NCBI GenBank assembly: GCA_039821645.1
Contig: JBCBNU010000007.1
Location: 1 to 64,000, forward strand
Direction: 5' to 3'
Origin: CALBPI01 sp039821645
GTDB taxonomy: Bacteria; Pseudomonadota; Gammaproteobacteria; Steroidobacterales; Woeseiaceae
Length of the DNA: 64,000 nt
Shown: piece after piece, positions 18,660 through 27,439 of the stretch
How positions within the stretch are numbered: position 1 is the first letter of the stretch
Layout of the letters: the number at the start of each line of letters is the position of its first letter
Notes under the pieces: model-generated
Seen by the model: the letters and a program-made list of their open reading frames with translations, nothing else
Told to the model about the DNA's origin: nothing
The model's database searches: none
Position numbers and translations under genes: made by a program

Positions 18660-19463
18660 ATGGCACGGCTGGTTCTGAGTCTGGGTGATCAAGTGCTCGC
18701 TGAGTACAATATGACCAAAGAGCGCTACACGATCGGGCGACTCCCGGATAACGATGTGCGCATCGATAACCCGTCGGTCAGCGGACACCACTGCTTGATC
18801 ATTAATATCCTGAATGATTCGTTCCTCGAGGATTTGAACAGCACCAACGGCACCTACGTGGGTGGCAAGCTGATCAAGAAGCATGCCTTGCAGAATGGCG
18901 ACACGATCACCATCGGGCATCACCAACTGCGCTACGTAGACAGTCAGGTCAGCGACCCGGAACAGGAAGAGTTCGAAGCGACCATGGTCATTTCACAGAC
19001 CAAGCCGGACTCGGCCAAAATCCAGGCAGCAGCAGAAGCGATTGAAGGCGCCTCCGAAGAGGCAGACGCCGCCGCCGAAGTAGCTGCGGGCGAAACCACC
19101 GCTGACGAAGCGCCAGTCGACACACCCAAGGCGACAGAGACTGCAGCGGTTGAGACCGCTGCGACTAGTGCGCCACCCAAGACCTCCGCACTGCCGACCG
19201 CAAAGCTTCAAGTCTTGTCCGGCAAGTTCGCAGGGCGCGAACTTGAGCTAAGCAAAGCGCTGACCACCCTCGGACGCCCCGGCATCCAGGTTGCCGCGAT
19301 CACACGGCGCAGTGAAGGCTTCTACATTGTTCATGTGGAGAGCGCGGAAGGCCGAAGCGCGCCGGCCGTCAACGGCGAAGAGCTCGCCGCGCAGGCGCGC
19401 AAGCTCGAGGACAATGACGTGCTGGAGCTTGCAGGCGTGAAGATGGGCTTTTATCTGACCTGA
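18660..19463 (+). CDS. FHA-domain protein with second degenerate FHA domain
   Basis: The 267-residue cytoplasmic protein has an N-terminal FHA phosphothreonine-binding domain (about 15-95) with Gly26-Arg27, SGHH at 41-44 and LNSTNGTYVGG. An alanine- and glutamate-rich linker (about 105-180) follows, then an FHA-like fold (about 180-265) that keeps TLGRPG and VNGEEL but lacks the SxxH phosphopeptide motif. The linker start FEATMVISQTK contains threonines placed like the phosphosites of FHA regulators such as GarA, so it is a plausible substrate of the cassette's kinase. It lies 88 bp after the phosphatase gene and may have its own promoter. Confidence 0.9.
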   Translation: MARLVLSLGDQVLAEYNMTKERYTIGRLPDNDVRIDNPSVSGHHCLIINILNDSFLEDLNSTNGTYVGGKLIKKHALQNGDTITIGHHQLRYVDSQVSDPEQEEFEATMVISQTKPDSAKIQAAAEAIEGASEEADAAAEVAAGETTADEAPVDTPKATETAAVETAATSAPPKTSALPTAKLQVLSGKFAGRELELSKALTTLGRPGIQVAAITRRSEGFYIVHVESAEGRSAPAVNGEELAAQARKLEDNDVLELAGVKMGFYLT

Positions 19464-19489
19464 TCGCTGGAGTCCAGCCTTCGGTCAGA
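19454..19489. terminator. Nested inverted repeat between convergent FHA gene and alr
   Basis: TCTGACC (19454-19460) pairs with GGTCAGA (19483-19489), and inside it GCTGG (19466-19470) pairs with CCAGC (19474-19478) around a 3-base loop. The element includes or touches the stop codons of both converging genes. No T tract follows on either strand, so it may act as a bidirectional transcript-end structure rather than a strong intrinsic terminator. Confidence 0.45.
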
Positions 19490-20579
19490 GATACCGGCGC
19501 GTCACCCGGTCAGAAACCCGCGTCACGAGCTCGTAACCAATCGTGCCGAGGGCGTTGGCAACCACACCGACCGGCAGTGCTTTTCCCCATAACGTCACCG
19601 CACTCCCATAGCCGCTGTCGGGTAGATCGGTGAGGTCGACGGCGAGCATATCCATGGAGACTCGCCCGACGAGCCCAGCGCGCGCTCCGTCGATGAGGAC
19701 CGGTGCACCATCCGGCAGCATTCGCGGGTAACCGTCACCATAACCGGCGGCGACGATACCGACACGCATCGGTTTGTCCGCACGGAACCTGCCGCCATAG
19801 CCTACGCGATCGCCAATGCCGATCGTGCGCGTCGCGATAATCTTTGCACTGAATTCCATGACGGGAACGAGCGGCTCATGTTCGGGCGCACCGCCGTCCT
19901 CAAACGGCGTGATGCCATAAAGACCAATGCCGGGTCGAATCCAGACGTCCCGGTCCGTCGCACTGAAACCGCCCGCGGCTAAGCCACGAAGCCCCCCCGG
20001 TGAATTGGCAAGGCTCAGCCCGCCGCCCCAACTCTCGATTAAGGGTTTGAGGGTATGCAGCTGCGCTGTAGTCTGATAACTCGAATCAAGGTCCGCACTG
20101 GCGAAATGACTCAGCAACCGAAGTTCTGCGTATTCGCAAGTCGCGCTCACTTGAGCCACAACACCAGCAAATCGATCCGGCGGAAAACCGAGCCGGTTCA
20201 TCCCGCTATCGACCTTGATCCAGATTATCCCTGGCTGGCGGTCGCTGGCAGCCAACAACGCAAGTTGCTCGTCGCAGTGAACTACAGTCTCACAATCAAG
20301 CGCTAACGCGGCTTGCAAATCCGAAGCGTCGAACACACCTTCCAGCAGCACAATCGGTGTTCGCACGCCGGCTTCTCGGAGTGCGCGAGCCTCGGAGATG
20401 CGGGCCACCGCGAAGCTGTCGGCGTTCTCAAGCGCCGTTGCGACAGGCACCAAGCCATGGCCATACGCGTTTGCTTTGATGACAGCCATGACCTTGCAAC
20501 CTGGTGAAGCACGTCGCAGCACCTCGAAATTGTGCTTCAAGGCCGCCGTATCAATGATTGCGGTCGCAGCGAAATCCAT
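19485..20579 (-). CDS. alr: Alanine racemase
   Basis: Alr is a PLP enzyme that interconverts L- and D-alanine for peptidoglycan synthesis. The 364-residue protein has the PLP lysine at Lys35 in VIKANAYGHG, the VDSGMNRLGF segment and the catalytic-tyrosine region RVGYGGRFRA, followed by the beta-strand C-terminal domain. It starts 17 bp after dnaB, the widespread dnaB-alr arrangement. Confidence 0.97.
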   Translation of the reverse strand: MDFAATAIIDTAALKHNFEVLRRASPGCKVMAVIKANAYGHGLVPVATALENADSFAVARISEARALREAGVRTPIVLLEGVFDASDLQAALALDCETVVHCDEQLALLAASDRQPGIIWIKVDSGMNRLGFPPDRFAGVVAQVSATCEYAELRLLSHFASADLDSSYQTTAQLHTLKPLIESWGGGLSLANSPGGLRGLAAGGFSATDRDVWIRPGIGLYGITPFEDGGAPEHEPLVPVMEFSAKIIATRTIGIGDRVGYGGRFRADKPMRVGIVAAGYGDGYPRMLPDGAPVLIDGARAGLVGRVSMDMLAVDLTDLPDSGYGSAVTLWGKALPVGVVANALGTIGYELVTRVSDRVTRRYL

Positions 20580-20596
20580 GGCGGCTAAATCGTCTG

Positions 20597-21985
20597 CTAA
20601 AACTGCGGAACATCCTGCGCGTAGCTGTCGGGTACCCAGTTTTCGAATTTGGTGTATTTGCCAACGAACGTCAGTGGGAACTCACCTGTAGGGCCGTTGC
20701 GTTGTTTGGAGATGATAATGTCGGCCACACCTTTTCGCGGCGTGTCGGCATCGTAAACCTCCTCGCGATAGATAAAGCAGATCAAATCGGCATCCTGCTC
20801 GATCGCACCTGACTCGCGCAGATCAGACATCACCGGTTTCTTGTCCGTTCGCTGCTCGACACTACGGTTGAGCTGCGAGAGTGCGATCACGGGAACTTCG
20901 AGCTCTTTGGCGAGCGCTTTCAAACCGCGCGAGATCTCGGAGATCTCCGCCGTGCGATTCTCGGTGTTTCCTGGTACCTGCATCAGCTGGAGATAATCGA
21001 CCACGATAAGACCCAATCCGTGTTCACGTTTGAGCCGCCTCGCCCGTGCTCGGACTTCCGTCGGCGACAGCGCCGGAGTGTCATCGATAAAGATCGGCGC
21101 TTCCGACATCAGTTGTACTGCCGTATTGATCCGAGACCAATCCTCGTCGGGAAACTTGCCCGTCCGCAAGTGTGTCTGATCGACCCGACCGAGCGATGAG
21201 ATCATGCGAAACGCCAGCTGGTCAGCGCTCATCTCCATGCTGTAGATCGCGGTGGGCTTCTGATAGCCGATTGCCGCGTTCTCGGCAATGTTGACCGCGA
21301 GGGTCGTCTTACCCATCGAGGGGCGTCCCGCAATAATCACGAGATCGCCGGGCTGCAAACCCGCAGTCATTTTGTCAAATTCGGCATAACCGGTCGGCAG
21401 ACCGGTGATGTCTCCACCGGATTGATGCAACTGGTCGAGGCGATCCACGGTCGCTGGCAACACATCACGCAACGCCTGAAAGCCGCCACGCCGATTACCC
21501 TTATCCGCGATCTCGAACACTGCCCGTTCCGCTTCATCAACGAGCTCGGTGGCGGTTCTGCCCTCCGGCTCAAATGCACTGCCGGCGATTTCGTTGCCCG
21601 CGGTGATCAGCGAACGCAACACAGACCGCTCACGCAGGATTCTCGCGTACGCGACAATGTTAGCCGCCGACGGCGTATCATTAGCTAACAGTGCGAGATA
21701 ATCGAGACCACCCGATTGCTCAAGCTCGCCACGGTTGTCGAGGAACTCGGAGACCGTCACCACATCGCAGGGCTGGCGATCCTCATTGAGCAATCCCAAC
21801 GCCGTAAATATCAGCCGATGGTCGGGACGATAGAAATCGTCAGCCGTGACCACATCGGCGACACGGTCCCAGGCTGTGTTGTCCAGCATCAAACCGCCGA
21901 GCAATGACTGCTCGGCCTCTATCGAATGCGGAGGAACGCGGAGCTGGCGCTCCGCTTCGAGACCGCGCTCGAACGCGCTGGACAA
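20597..21985 (-). CDS. dnaB: Replicative DNA helicase DnaB
   Basis: DnaB is the hexameric 5'-3' helicase at the replication fork. The 462-residue product begins with the N-terminal domain (PPHSIEAEQSLLGGLMLD), and its RecA-like C-terminal domain contains Walker A GRPSMGKTTLA, the VVDYLQLM Walker B strand and DLRESGAIEQDAD. No intein interrupts it. It is 8 bp behind rplI in the rpsF-rpsR-rplI-dnaB-alr block. Confidence 0.98.
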   Translation of the reverse strand: MSSAFERGLEAERQLRVPPHSIEAEQSLLGGLMLDNTAWDRVADVVTADDFYRPDHRLIFTALGLLNEDRQPCDVVTVSEFLDNRGELEQSGGLDYLALLANDTPSAANIVAYARILRERSVLRSLITAGNEIAGSAFEPEGRTATELVDEAERAVFEIADKGNRRGGFQALRDVLPATVDRLDQLHQSGGDITGLPTGYAEFDKMTAGLQPGDLVIIAGRPSMGKTTLAVNIAENAAIGYQKPTAIYSMEMSADQLAFRMISSLGRVDQTHLRTGKFPDEDWSRINTAVQLMSEAPIFIDDTPALSPTEVRARARRLKREHGLGLIVVDYLQLMQVPGNTENRTAEISEISRGLKALAKELEVPVIALSQLNRSVEQRTDKKPVMSDLRESGAIEQDADLICFIYREEVYDADTPRKGVADIIISKQRNGPTGEFPLTFVGKYTKFENWVPDSYAQDVPQF

Positions 21986-21993
21986 GACGCTGA

Positions 21994-22449
21994 CTAGCCT
22001 TCGTCGGCGACGATGACGACAGTCGCCATCACATCGACGTCGGCGTGCAGATGCAATCCTATTTCGTGCTCACCCAGTTCACGGAACGCCCCTTCGTCGG
22101 TCAGACGAACCTCAGAGCGCTGGATCGGCAAACCGGCCGCCGTGAACGCATCGGCAATATCCATCGTACCGACGGACCCGAAGAGCTTCCCTTCGGTGCC
22201 GGCGAGCGCCTTGATTTCGACGCGGGCGCCTTCCAGTTCCTCTGCACGCTTCTGCGCAGCTGCGAGTTCTTCAGCAGCTTTCGCTTCGAGCTCTGCCCGA
22301 CGGGCTTCAAACTCTTCGAGGTTCGCTGGCGTTGCCAACGTCGCCTTGCCTTGCGGCAACAGGAAATTGCGACCATAACCTGACTTCACGGTGACCTTGT
22401 CACCAATGCCACCCAGGTTCTCTACTTTCTCAAGAAGAATCACTTCCAT
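21994..22449 (-). CDS. rplI: 50S ribosomal protein L9
   Basis: L9 is a two-domain large-subunit protein joined by a long helix. The 151-residue product starts MEVILLEKVENLGGIGDKV, has GYGRNFLLPQGKA and the alanine- and glutamate-rich connecting helix, and ends in the C-terminal rRNA-binding domain. It lies between the DUF2232 gene and dnaB. Confidence 0.98.
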   Translation of the reverse strand: MEVILLEKVENLGGIGDKVTVKSGYGRNFLLPQGKATLATPANLEEFEARRAELEAKAAEELAAAQKRAEELEGARVEIKALAGTEGKLFGSVGTMDIADAFTAAGLPIQRSEVRLTDEGAFRELGEHEIGLHLHADVDVMATVVIVADEG

Positions 22450-22491
22450 CTTTATCTGCCTCTTTGCCCCTAATGAGCATTCAACCCCAGC

Positions 22492-23376
22492 TTAGCCGTC
22501 CGAAGGCGTTCGCTGCGAAAAATTAAACCATGCGTCGATATATCCTGCTATCGGGTAAATCGGCCAGGCAACTAAAAACGCCAAGTAGACCGGGACCAAC
22601 GCAAACCATGGTAGTGCCCACCGAACCCGGCACCAGTGCGCCAACGCAATACCATGCAAAACAAACGCCACGAAACACGCAATCGCAAGGTTCATCAACA
22701 GGCCCGGCTCACCAATCAACGAGACCACCACAGCGAGCACCAACAGCAACACAGCAAGTGCGCGACCAAGATTTACATCGCAAAATCGTCCATAGCGCTC
22801 GCGTGAACGATCGCTGCCCGTGTCCCACAGGAAATTACCGACACTCAGCGCAGCTGTGCACATCAGCCAGAATCCCCCAGCAACCGCGCCGGTCGCCAGC
22901 GTCGACAGCTCCTTCAAGCGCGCGGATAACTGCAATGTCTCCGCGTTGGTCAAGTCCGTCCGCCATATCGGCTCCAGCATCGTTTGAAAAACCAGTAACC
23001 AAAATGCCGGCGGATCATCGACCATAATCCAGAAAGCGACCACCCCAGCGAGAAACGCGAGCAAGCTCAACTGAATCGTGAACGTAAGCGACCGAGTTCG
23101 CTTTAGCATCATCGCCATAGCGACGGCGGCGATGAACGCGACGCCCGCCTGAATCGGTAACGCAAGCCCCCCTTCTGGCCCCACGAGCCCTGCGATAAAG
23201 AGAATCACCAGACTGCTCAGCAACACCGGCAAGGAACCACTGACTCCGTAGGCAAGCACCGATGCGGTCGCAATGCCCATGGCGATCACAATGCCGAAGC
23301 CCAGAAAGAACATCAGCGTGATCAGAATGCTCTGACGACGCTTCGAACCCATGATCCAGATCGCGGCGTCTCTCAC
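22492..23376 (-). CDS. DUF2232 (YybS-like) multi-pass membrane protein
   Basis: This 294-residue protein has about eight hydrophobic helices and matches the DUF2232 membrane proteins found between rpsR and rplI in several gammaproteobacterial lineages. No catalytic motif is visible and the function is unknown; S-component-like transport folds have been proposed for relatives. The GTG start at 23376 has AGGG upstream, but an ATG eight codons later (23352) is also plausible. It lies 16 bp after rpsR and 42 bp before rplI. Confidence 0.75.
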   Translation of the reverse strand: MRDAAIWIMGSKRRQSILITLMFFLGFGIVIAMGIATASVLAYGVSGSLPVLLSSLVILFIAGLVGPEGGLALPIQAGVAFIAAVAMAMMLKRTRSLTFTIQLSLLAFLAGVVAFWIMVDDPPAFWLLVFQTMLEPIWRTDLTNAETLQLSARLKELSTLATGAVAGGFWLMCTAALSVGNFLWDTGSDRSRERYGRFCDVNLGRALAVLLLVLAVVVSLIGEPGLLMNLAIACFVAFVLHGIALAHWCRVRWALPWFALVPVYLAFLVAWPIYPIAGYIDAWFNFSQRTPSDG

Positions 23377-23392
23377 GATCGCGCCCTATGCC

Positions 23393-23617
23393 CTAGTGCT
23401 GATCCGTGTACGGCAACAACGCGAGGTAACGAGCGCGCTTGACGGCAGTCGCCAACTGACGTTGGTAACGTGCCTTGGTGCCTGTGATGCGACTCGGCAC
23501 AATCTTGCCGGTTTCCGTTATGTAGCCCTTCAGCAGGTTGATGTCTTTGTAATCAATCTGCTCGATGCCTTCCGCAGTAAATCGGCAGAATTTCCGGCGA
23601 CGTGAATGACGGCTCAT
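23393..23617 (-). CDS. rpsR: 30S ribosomal protein S18
   Basis: S18 forms a heterodimer with S6 on the 30S platform. The 74-residue protein has RRRKFCRFTAEGI and IDYKDINLLKGYITETGKI, which are diagnostic. It overlaps rpsF by 4 bp (ATGA), which supports equimolar S6 and S18 production. No priB gene separates the two, in contrast to E. coli. Confidence 0.98.
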   Translation of the reverse strand: MSRHSRRRKFCRFTAEGIEQIDYKDINLLKGYITETGKIVPSRITGTKARYQRQLATAVKRARYLALLPYTDQH

Positions 23618-24087
23618 GCTGCCTCTCCTTCTTTGTTGGTGGCTTCCGCCTCGGGCGCCGCCTCAGCGGCTTCTGCTGGCGCTTCGCTGGCTTCGCGTGC
23701 ACGCGCTTCAGCTGCGGCTTTCGCTTCACGACGGCGAGCAGACTCCCGCTCTTTTGCCTTCTCGTCTTCGACAGCCTTAGCCATCGGGGACGCATCGGTA
23801 AACGCACGATCCATGCTCATGATCAAGTGACGCAGTACGGCGTCATTGAACTTGAAGGCAGCGCGCAGCTCTTCGATCGCGTCTTTGCCCGCTTCAACGT
23901 TCAGCAGCAAGTAGTGTGCTTTATGTACCTTGTTAATGGAATGCGCCAGCTGGCGGCGGCCCCAATCTTCGAGTCGGTGGATGACACCGCCCGCATCGGT
24001 GATGAGCTTCTGATAACGCTCAAGCATGCCGGGGACTTGTTCACTCTGATCAGGGTGGACCAGAAACACGATTTCATAGTGTCTCAA
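23614..24087 (-). CDS. rpsF: 30S ribosomal protein S6
   Basis: S6 pairs with S18. The product is 157 residues from a TTG start at 24087: the N terminus (M)RHYEIVFLVHPDQSEQV is the family standard and AAGGAG lies 7 bases upstream. A longer open frame exists upstream but has no support. The C-terminal tail from about residue 110 is a long alanine-, glutamate- and arginine-rich extension ending EATNKEGEAA, the kind of acidic tail to which RimK adds glutamates in some bacteria. Confidence 0.97.
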   Translation of the reverse strand: MRHYEIVFLVHPDQSEQVPGMLERYQKLITDAGGVIHRLEDWGRRQLAHSINKVHKAHYLLLNVEAGKDAIEELRAAFKFNDAVLRHLIMSMDRAFTDASPMAKAVEDEKAKERESARRREAKAAAEARAREASEAPAEAAEAAPEAEATNKEGEAA

Positions 24088-24105
24088 GAGACGCTCCTTT
24101 CGGGT

Positions 24106-24132
24106 TTGCCACCCATACACTTGGTGTGGCAA
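24106..24132 (-). promoter_or_regulatory. Candidate S6:S18 autoregulatory leader hairpin
   Basis: On the coding strand TTGCCAC and GTGGCAA form a 7-bp stem that extends by CC/GG past a bulged A. It is followed by ACCCGAAAGGAG, which contains CCG next to the ribosome-binding site. rpsF leaders in many bacteria carry an S6:S18-binding structure with a CCG element, so this is a reasonable candidate, but I could not align it to the known motif. Confidence 0.45.
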
Positions 24133-24215
24133 GGAGTTAATCCGAATTGTCTAGGCGACCCGCCGGGACTCGCCGGCCGGCAAGGATACAGGAATCCGGG
24201 CTTCTGCGACAAGCG

Positions 24216-24971
24216 TCAGTCGCGACGTTGGCGTAGGGCCTCGTAGAGCATCAGTCCGGTCGCCACAGAAACATTTAAGCTCTCGACAAGCCCTTTCATC
24301 GGCATGGCGACAAGATGATCACATCGGTGGGCGAGCGAATCCGACAACCCGGTTGACTCGGTTCCCATCACAATCGCCGTAGGCCCGGCCAGGTCGGCGT
24401 CCCAATACGTGCTACCTGCCGCATCGCTCGTGCCAATGATCCTCACGCTGTAGCTTCGCAACCACTCGAGGGTCTTGCCGGCGTTGCGAACCGTGACCAG
24501 TGGCACAGACTCGGCGCCTCCCGATGCGACCTTGCGCACGGCAGGTGTCATCCTGGCCGCACCGTCACGAGCCACAACCACAGCAAGCACACCGCAGGCG
24601 TCGGCTGTGCGCAGACACGCACCAAGATTGTGCGGGTCCTGCAGCTCGTCAAGTACCAACAAGAGCGGCGCCTCACCCGCTTGCAAAGCCTGCTCCAACT
24701 GAGTCCTCAGTCGGGCCTCATCCCAGGGGTCAAGATTCTTTAGCGCCGCTACCAAGCCTTGATGGGCAGTACCCTTCGCCATGTCGTCGAGGCGAAAGTT
24801 ACGTACCGGGTGAACTTGGATACCACGCGCACCCGCCTCTGCAACAACTGCCTTCACGCGCTCATTGAGGCTGCGCTCATCGACAAAGACTTTCCGTACC
24901 TTGGTCGGGTGGGTGCGTATCAGGCGCTGCACAGCGTGAATGCCGGCGCTGAACTGTCCACCCGTCGCCAC
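24216..24971 (-). CDS. rlmB: 23S rRNA (guanosine-2251-2'-O)-methyltransferase RlmB
   Basis: RlmB is a SPOUT methyltransferase making Gm2251 in the P-loop of 23S rRNA. The product is 251 residues from a GTG at 24971, beginning VATGGQFSAGIHAV. SPOUT motifs are NLGACLRTADACGV, IVMGTESTGLS and MPMKGLVESLNVSVA. I chose this start because it lies just after the rnr stop, has GAGG about 8 bases upstream and gives a normal N terminus; an in-frame TTG at 25022 has no ribosome site. The rnr-rlmB-rpsF order is conserved in gammaproteobacteria. Confidence 0.95.
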   Translation of the reverse strand: MATGGQFSAGIHAVQRLIRTHPTKVRKVFVDERSLNERVKAVVAEAGARGIQVHPVRNFRLDDMAKGTAHQGLVAALKNLDPWDEARLRTQLEQALQAGEAPLLLVLDELQDPHNLGACLRTADACGVLAVVVARDGAARMTPAVRKVASGGAESVPLVTVRNAGKTLEWLRSYSVRIIGTSDAAGSTYWDADLAGPTAIVMGTESTGLSDSLAHRCDHLVAMPMKGLVESLNVSVATGLMLYEALRQRRD

Positions 24972-24972
24972 C

Positions 24973-27174
24973 CTATCTGCCTCGCCGTTTCTTGCGTTCC
25001 GGTCTGGACGAGGTTCGTTCAACGCGGTCGTAAAGGACGAAATCGATCTGACGGGACTCCATATCCACTCGATTCACGATCACCTCAATCATATCGCCCA
25101 GCTGGAACACCTGCCCCGAGCGATTACCGACGAGTCGCTGCCGCTCAGGCTCGTGCTTGAAGTAGTCGCTCCCTAGCGACGATACATGAATCAGGCCGTC
25201 GACCTGCAAATCGCCGATCTGGACGAACAGACCAAAATGCGTCACGCCACTGATCAGTCCGTGGAATCGTTCACCGAGATGCTTCGACATGTACTGGCAC
25301 TTGAGCAGCGCTTCCACCTCGCGCGTGGCCTCCTCGGCGCGACGCTCTCGCTCCGACGTGAGCTTCCCGAGTCTCACCATTGCCTCGCCATCATAGCGAT
25401 ATTGGTGCGCCTTACCCCCGGACGTCATGTGTCGGATGGCACGGTGAACGAGTAGATCCGGGTAGCGTCGAATCGGGGAAGTAAAGTGCGCGTAGGCGTC
25501 GAGCGCCAGACCAAAGTGCCCGATATTGTCCGGGGTGTACTCAGCATGGGCGAAGGATCTCAGCAGTGCCATGTTGATCGCATAGGCATCGGGGCGATCC
25601 TGCACCTTGGACATCAGAGCTCGCAACGTCTTCGGCGTCGGGTGCGCGGAGTGCGGTACCTTAAAACCAAGCTCCAGCATGAATCGCCGAAACTCATCAA
25701 ACCGATCCTCATCGGGTTTGGCGTGAACGCGGAATAACGCTTGTACCTTCTTTTTGAGAATAAACTTCGCCGCCTCGACATTCGCGGCAATCATGCATTC
25801 CTCGATCAATCGATGTGCGTCGTTGCGTGGGGTGGCCGCGATGGCTCGTACCTCGCCGTCGTCATCGGTTCGGATGCGAAGCTGAGGCAGATCCAACTCG
25901 ATGGCACCGCGCATCTTGCGCCTTTTCGCGAAGGCCTTATACAAGTCATGCAACGTTCGCACGCTCTCGGCAACTTCGCCTCGCAAGGCCTTGTGACTGC
26001 GCTCGCCGTCCAGGAATTTTTTGACCTCGGAGTAGGTCAGCCTGGCATGCGAGCGCATGACCGCATCGTAGAATATTGACCGGGTCACCTGCCCTTTGCC
26101 ATCGATGGTCATGTCGCAAACCATGCAAAGCCGATCTACCCTGGGGTTCAATGAGCACAGCCCATTCGACAGCACCTCCGGCAGCATCGGTACCACACGA
26201 TCCGGGAAATACACCGAGGTTGCGCGATTGATCGCTTCCTTGTCGATGGGGCTATCGGGCGTTACGTAGTGCGCAACATCGGCGATAGCGACGATCAACC
26301 GCCAGCCACTGCCCTTATTTTTCGCATAAACAGCGTCATCAAAGTCGCGGGCATCCGCACCGTCGATCGTCACCAAAGGCAACTTACGCAGATCCTTGCG
26401 TCCCCGTTTCGCGCGTGTCGGTACTGTGGCACCAAACTGCTTTGCCTCTGCACCCACCGCCCGTGGCCAGCGATGAGGGATACCGTGCGCGTGGATCGCA
26501 AGATCCGTCGGCATACCGTGTTTCTCCGGATCGCCGAGGACACGGGCAATACTCGCCGTCGCTAACTGATCGCGATCCGGATAATCAAGAATCTTCGCAA
26601 TCACGACATCACCGGGCTTCGCTTTACCATGCTTGCCTCGAGGCACTAGTAGTCTCTGCGTCAAGCGCGGATTATCGGGCACGACAAGTCCGATGCCGCG
26701 CTCGCTGATATAGCGTCCGGCGACCTCCTGATGTGCGCGCTCGAGAATATCGAGAATCATTGCCTCCGAACCCCGTCGCGTGCGCCGCTTCAGCTTTGTG
26801 GCAACCCGATCACCGTCCATGATCCGCGCCATTTCGCGGGGGGAGAGGTACATGTCTTCCTCGTCATCATCGCGAATCAGAAACCCGAACCCATCACGGT
26901 GCGCCCTGACTGAGCCGTTGATGATCTCAAGTCGTTCGGACAGGCAGTACTGTTCCTGCCGATTAAGATGGAGTTGCCCGGAACGCAGCATCCGCGACAG
27001 CACCTCAGAGAGCGAGCGTTTTTGGCGTTTTCCCTTAAGGGAAAATAGATGTGCGATTTGATCGAAATCGAGCGGCCGACCGGCCTGCTCTAGCGCATCG
27101 AGAATGCCAACACGATCTGGGACTGGATGTTTATAGGCGCCGCCTTTCTTGTTGCGCCCGGATGATTCACTCAA
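24973..27174 (-). CDS. rnr: Ribonuclease R
   Basis: RNase R is a processive 3'-5' exoribonuclease able to digest structured RNA. The 733-residue protein has an N-terminal winged-helix domain (about 20-85), cold-shock domains, the RNB catalytic domain with DGADARDFDDAVYA aspartates (about 260-590), an S1 domain (about 640-715) and a short basic tail. The start is TTG at 27174 with AAAGGAAAA upstream. It is divergent from tRNA-Leu, which shares the 107-bp gap. Confidence 0.97.
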   Translation of the reverse strand: MSESSGRNKKGGAYKHPVPDRVGILDALEQAGRPLDFDQIAHLFSLKGKRQKRSLSEVLSRMLRSGQLHLNRQEQYCLSERLEIINGSVRAHRDGFGFLIRDDDEEDMYLSPREMARIMDGDRVATKLKRRTRRGSEAMILDILERAHQEVAGRYISERGIGLVVPDNPRLTQRLLVPRGKHGKAKPGDVVIAKILDYPDRDQLATASIARVLGDPEKHGMPTDLAIHAHGIPHRWPRAVGAEAKQFGATVPTRAKRGRKDLRKLPLVTIDGADARDFDDAVYAKNKGSGWRLIVAIADVAHYVTPDSPIDKEAINRATSVYFPDRVVPMLPEVLSNGLCSLNPRVDRLCMVCDMTIDGKGQVTRSIFYDAVMRSHARLTYSEVKKFLDGERSHKALRGEVAESVRTLHDLYKAFAKRRKMRGAIELDLPQLRIRTDDDGEVRAIAATPRNDAHRLIEECMIAANVEAAKFILKKKVQALFRVHAKPDEDRFDEFRRFMLELGFKVPHSAHPTPKTLRALMSKVQDRPDAYAINMALLRSFAHAEYTPDNIGHFGLALDAYAHFTSPIRRYPDLLVHRAIRHMTSGGKAHQYRYDGEAMVRLGKLTSERERRAEEATREVEALLKCQYMSKHLGERFHGLISGVTHFGLFVQIGDLQVDGLIHVSSLGSDYFKHEPERQRLVGNRSGQVFQLGDMIEVIVNRVDMESRQIDFVLYDRVERTSSRPERKKRRGR

Positions 27175-27209
27175 TCAGTGTTTTCCTTTGCTTGACCCGC
27201 CATAGTTCG

Positions 27210-27239
27210 TTGACAGGTCTGTGATGGTTCCGCTACAGT
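27210..27239 (+). promoter_or_regulatory. Sigma-70 promoter of tRNA-Leu
   Basis: A consensus -35 TTGACA (27210-27215) is separated by 18 bp from TACAGT (27234-27239). A GC-rich stretch (CGCCGGCC) follows at the expected start region, a feature of stringently controlled stable-RNA promoters. Transcription would begin near 27246, about 36 bases before the mature tRNA. Confidence 0.65.
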
Positions 27240-27281
27240 CGCCGGCCTCACCAGTACACGACCAGTGTACCTGCACCCTGT

Positions 27282-27368
27282 GCCCAGGTGGCGGAATTGG
27301 TAGACGCGCATGGTTCAGGTCCATGTCTACGAAAGTAGGTGGAGGTTCAAGTCCTCTCCTGGGCACCA
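27282..27368 (+). tRNA. tRNA-Leu (anticodon CAG)
   Basis: The 87-base cloverleaf has acceptor strands GCCCAGG (27282-27288) and CCTGGGC (27358-27364), a discriminator A and an encoded CCA end. The anticodon stem is CATGG/CCATG around loop TTCAGGT, giving anticodon CAG, which reads CUG. A long variable arm (around TCTACGAAAGTAGG) and the GGTTCAAGTCC T-arm confirm a class II leucine tRNA. A leucine tRNA beside rnr is also seen in Pseudomonas. Confidence 0.95.
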
Positions 27369-27373
27369 CTCTC

Positions 27374-27395
27374 GACACGTAGATGTGTCATTTTC
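27374..27395 (+). terminator. Weak hairpin downstream of tRNA-Leu
   Basis: GACAC (27374-27378) pairs with GTGTC (27385-27389) around a six-base loop and is followed by ATTTTC. It lies 5 bases after the tRNA CCA. The stem is short and the T run brief, so it is only a possible terminator. Confidence 0.35.
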
Positions 27396-27439
27396 ACCGC
27401 TAGATCGCTCCGCTGGGCATGCCGCCCCGACACAGCGTG

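Noticed and set aside
15613..19463. Type VI secretion regulatory locus
   Set aside because: The kinase, phosphatase and FHA genes resemble T6SS regulators, but none of the structural genes (tssB, tssC, tssM and others) is in the window.
27175..27378. A 67-codon minus-strand open frame across tRNA-Leu
   Set aside because: It is antisense to a perfect tRNA and its promoter and has no domain similarity.
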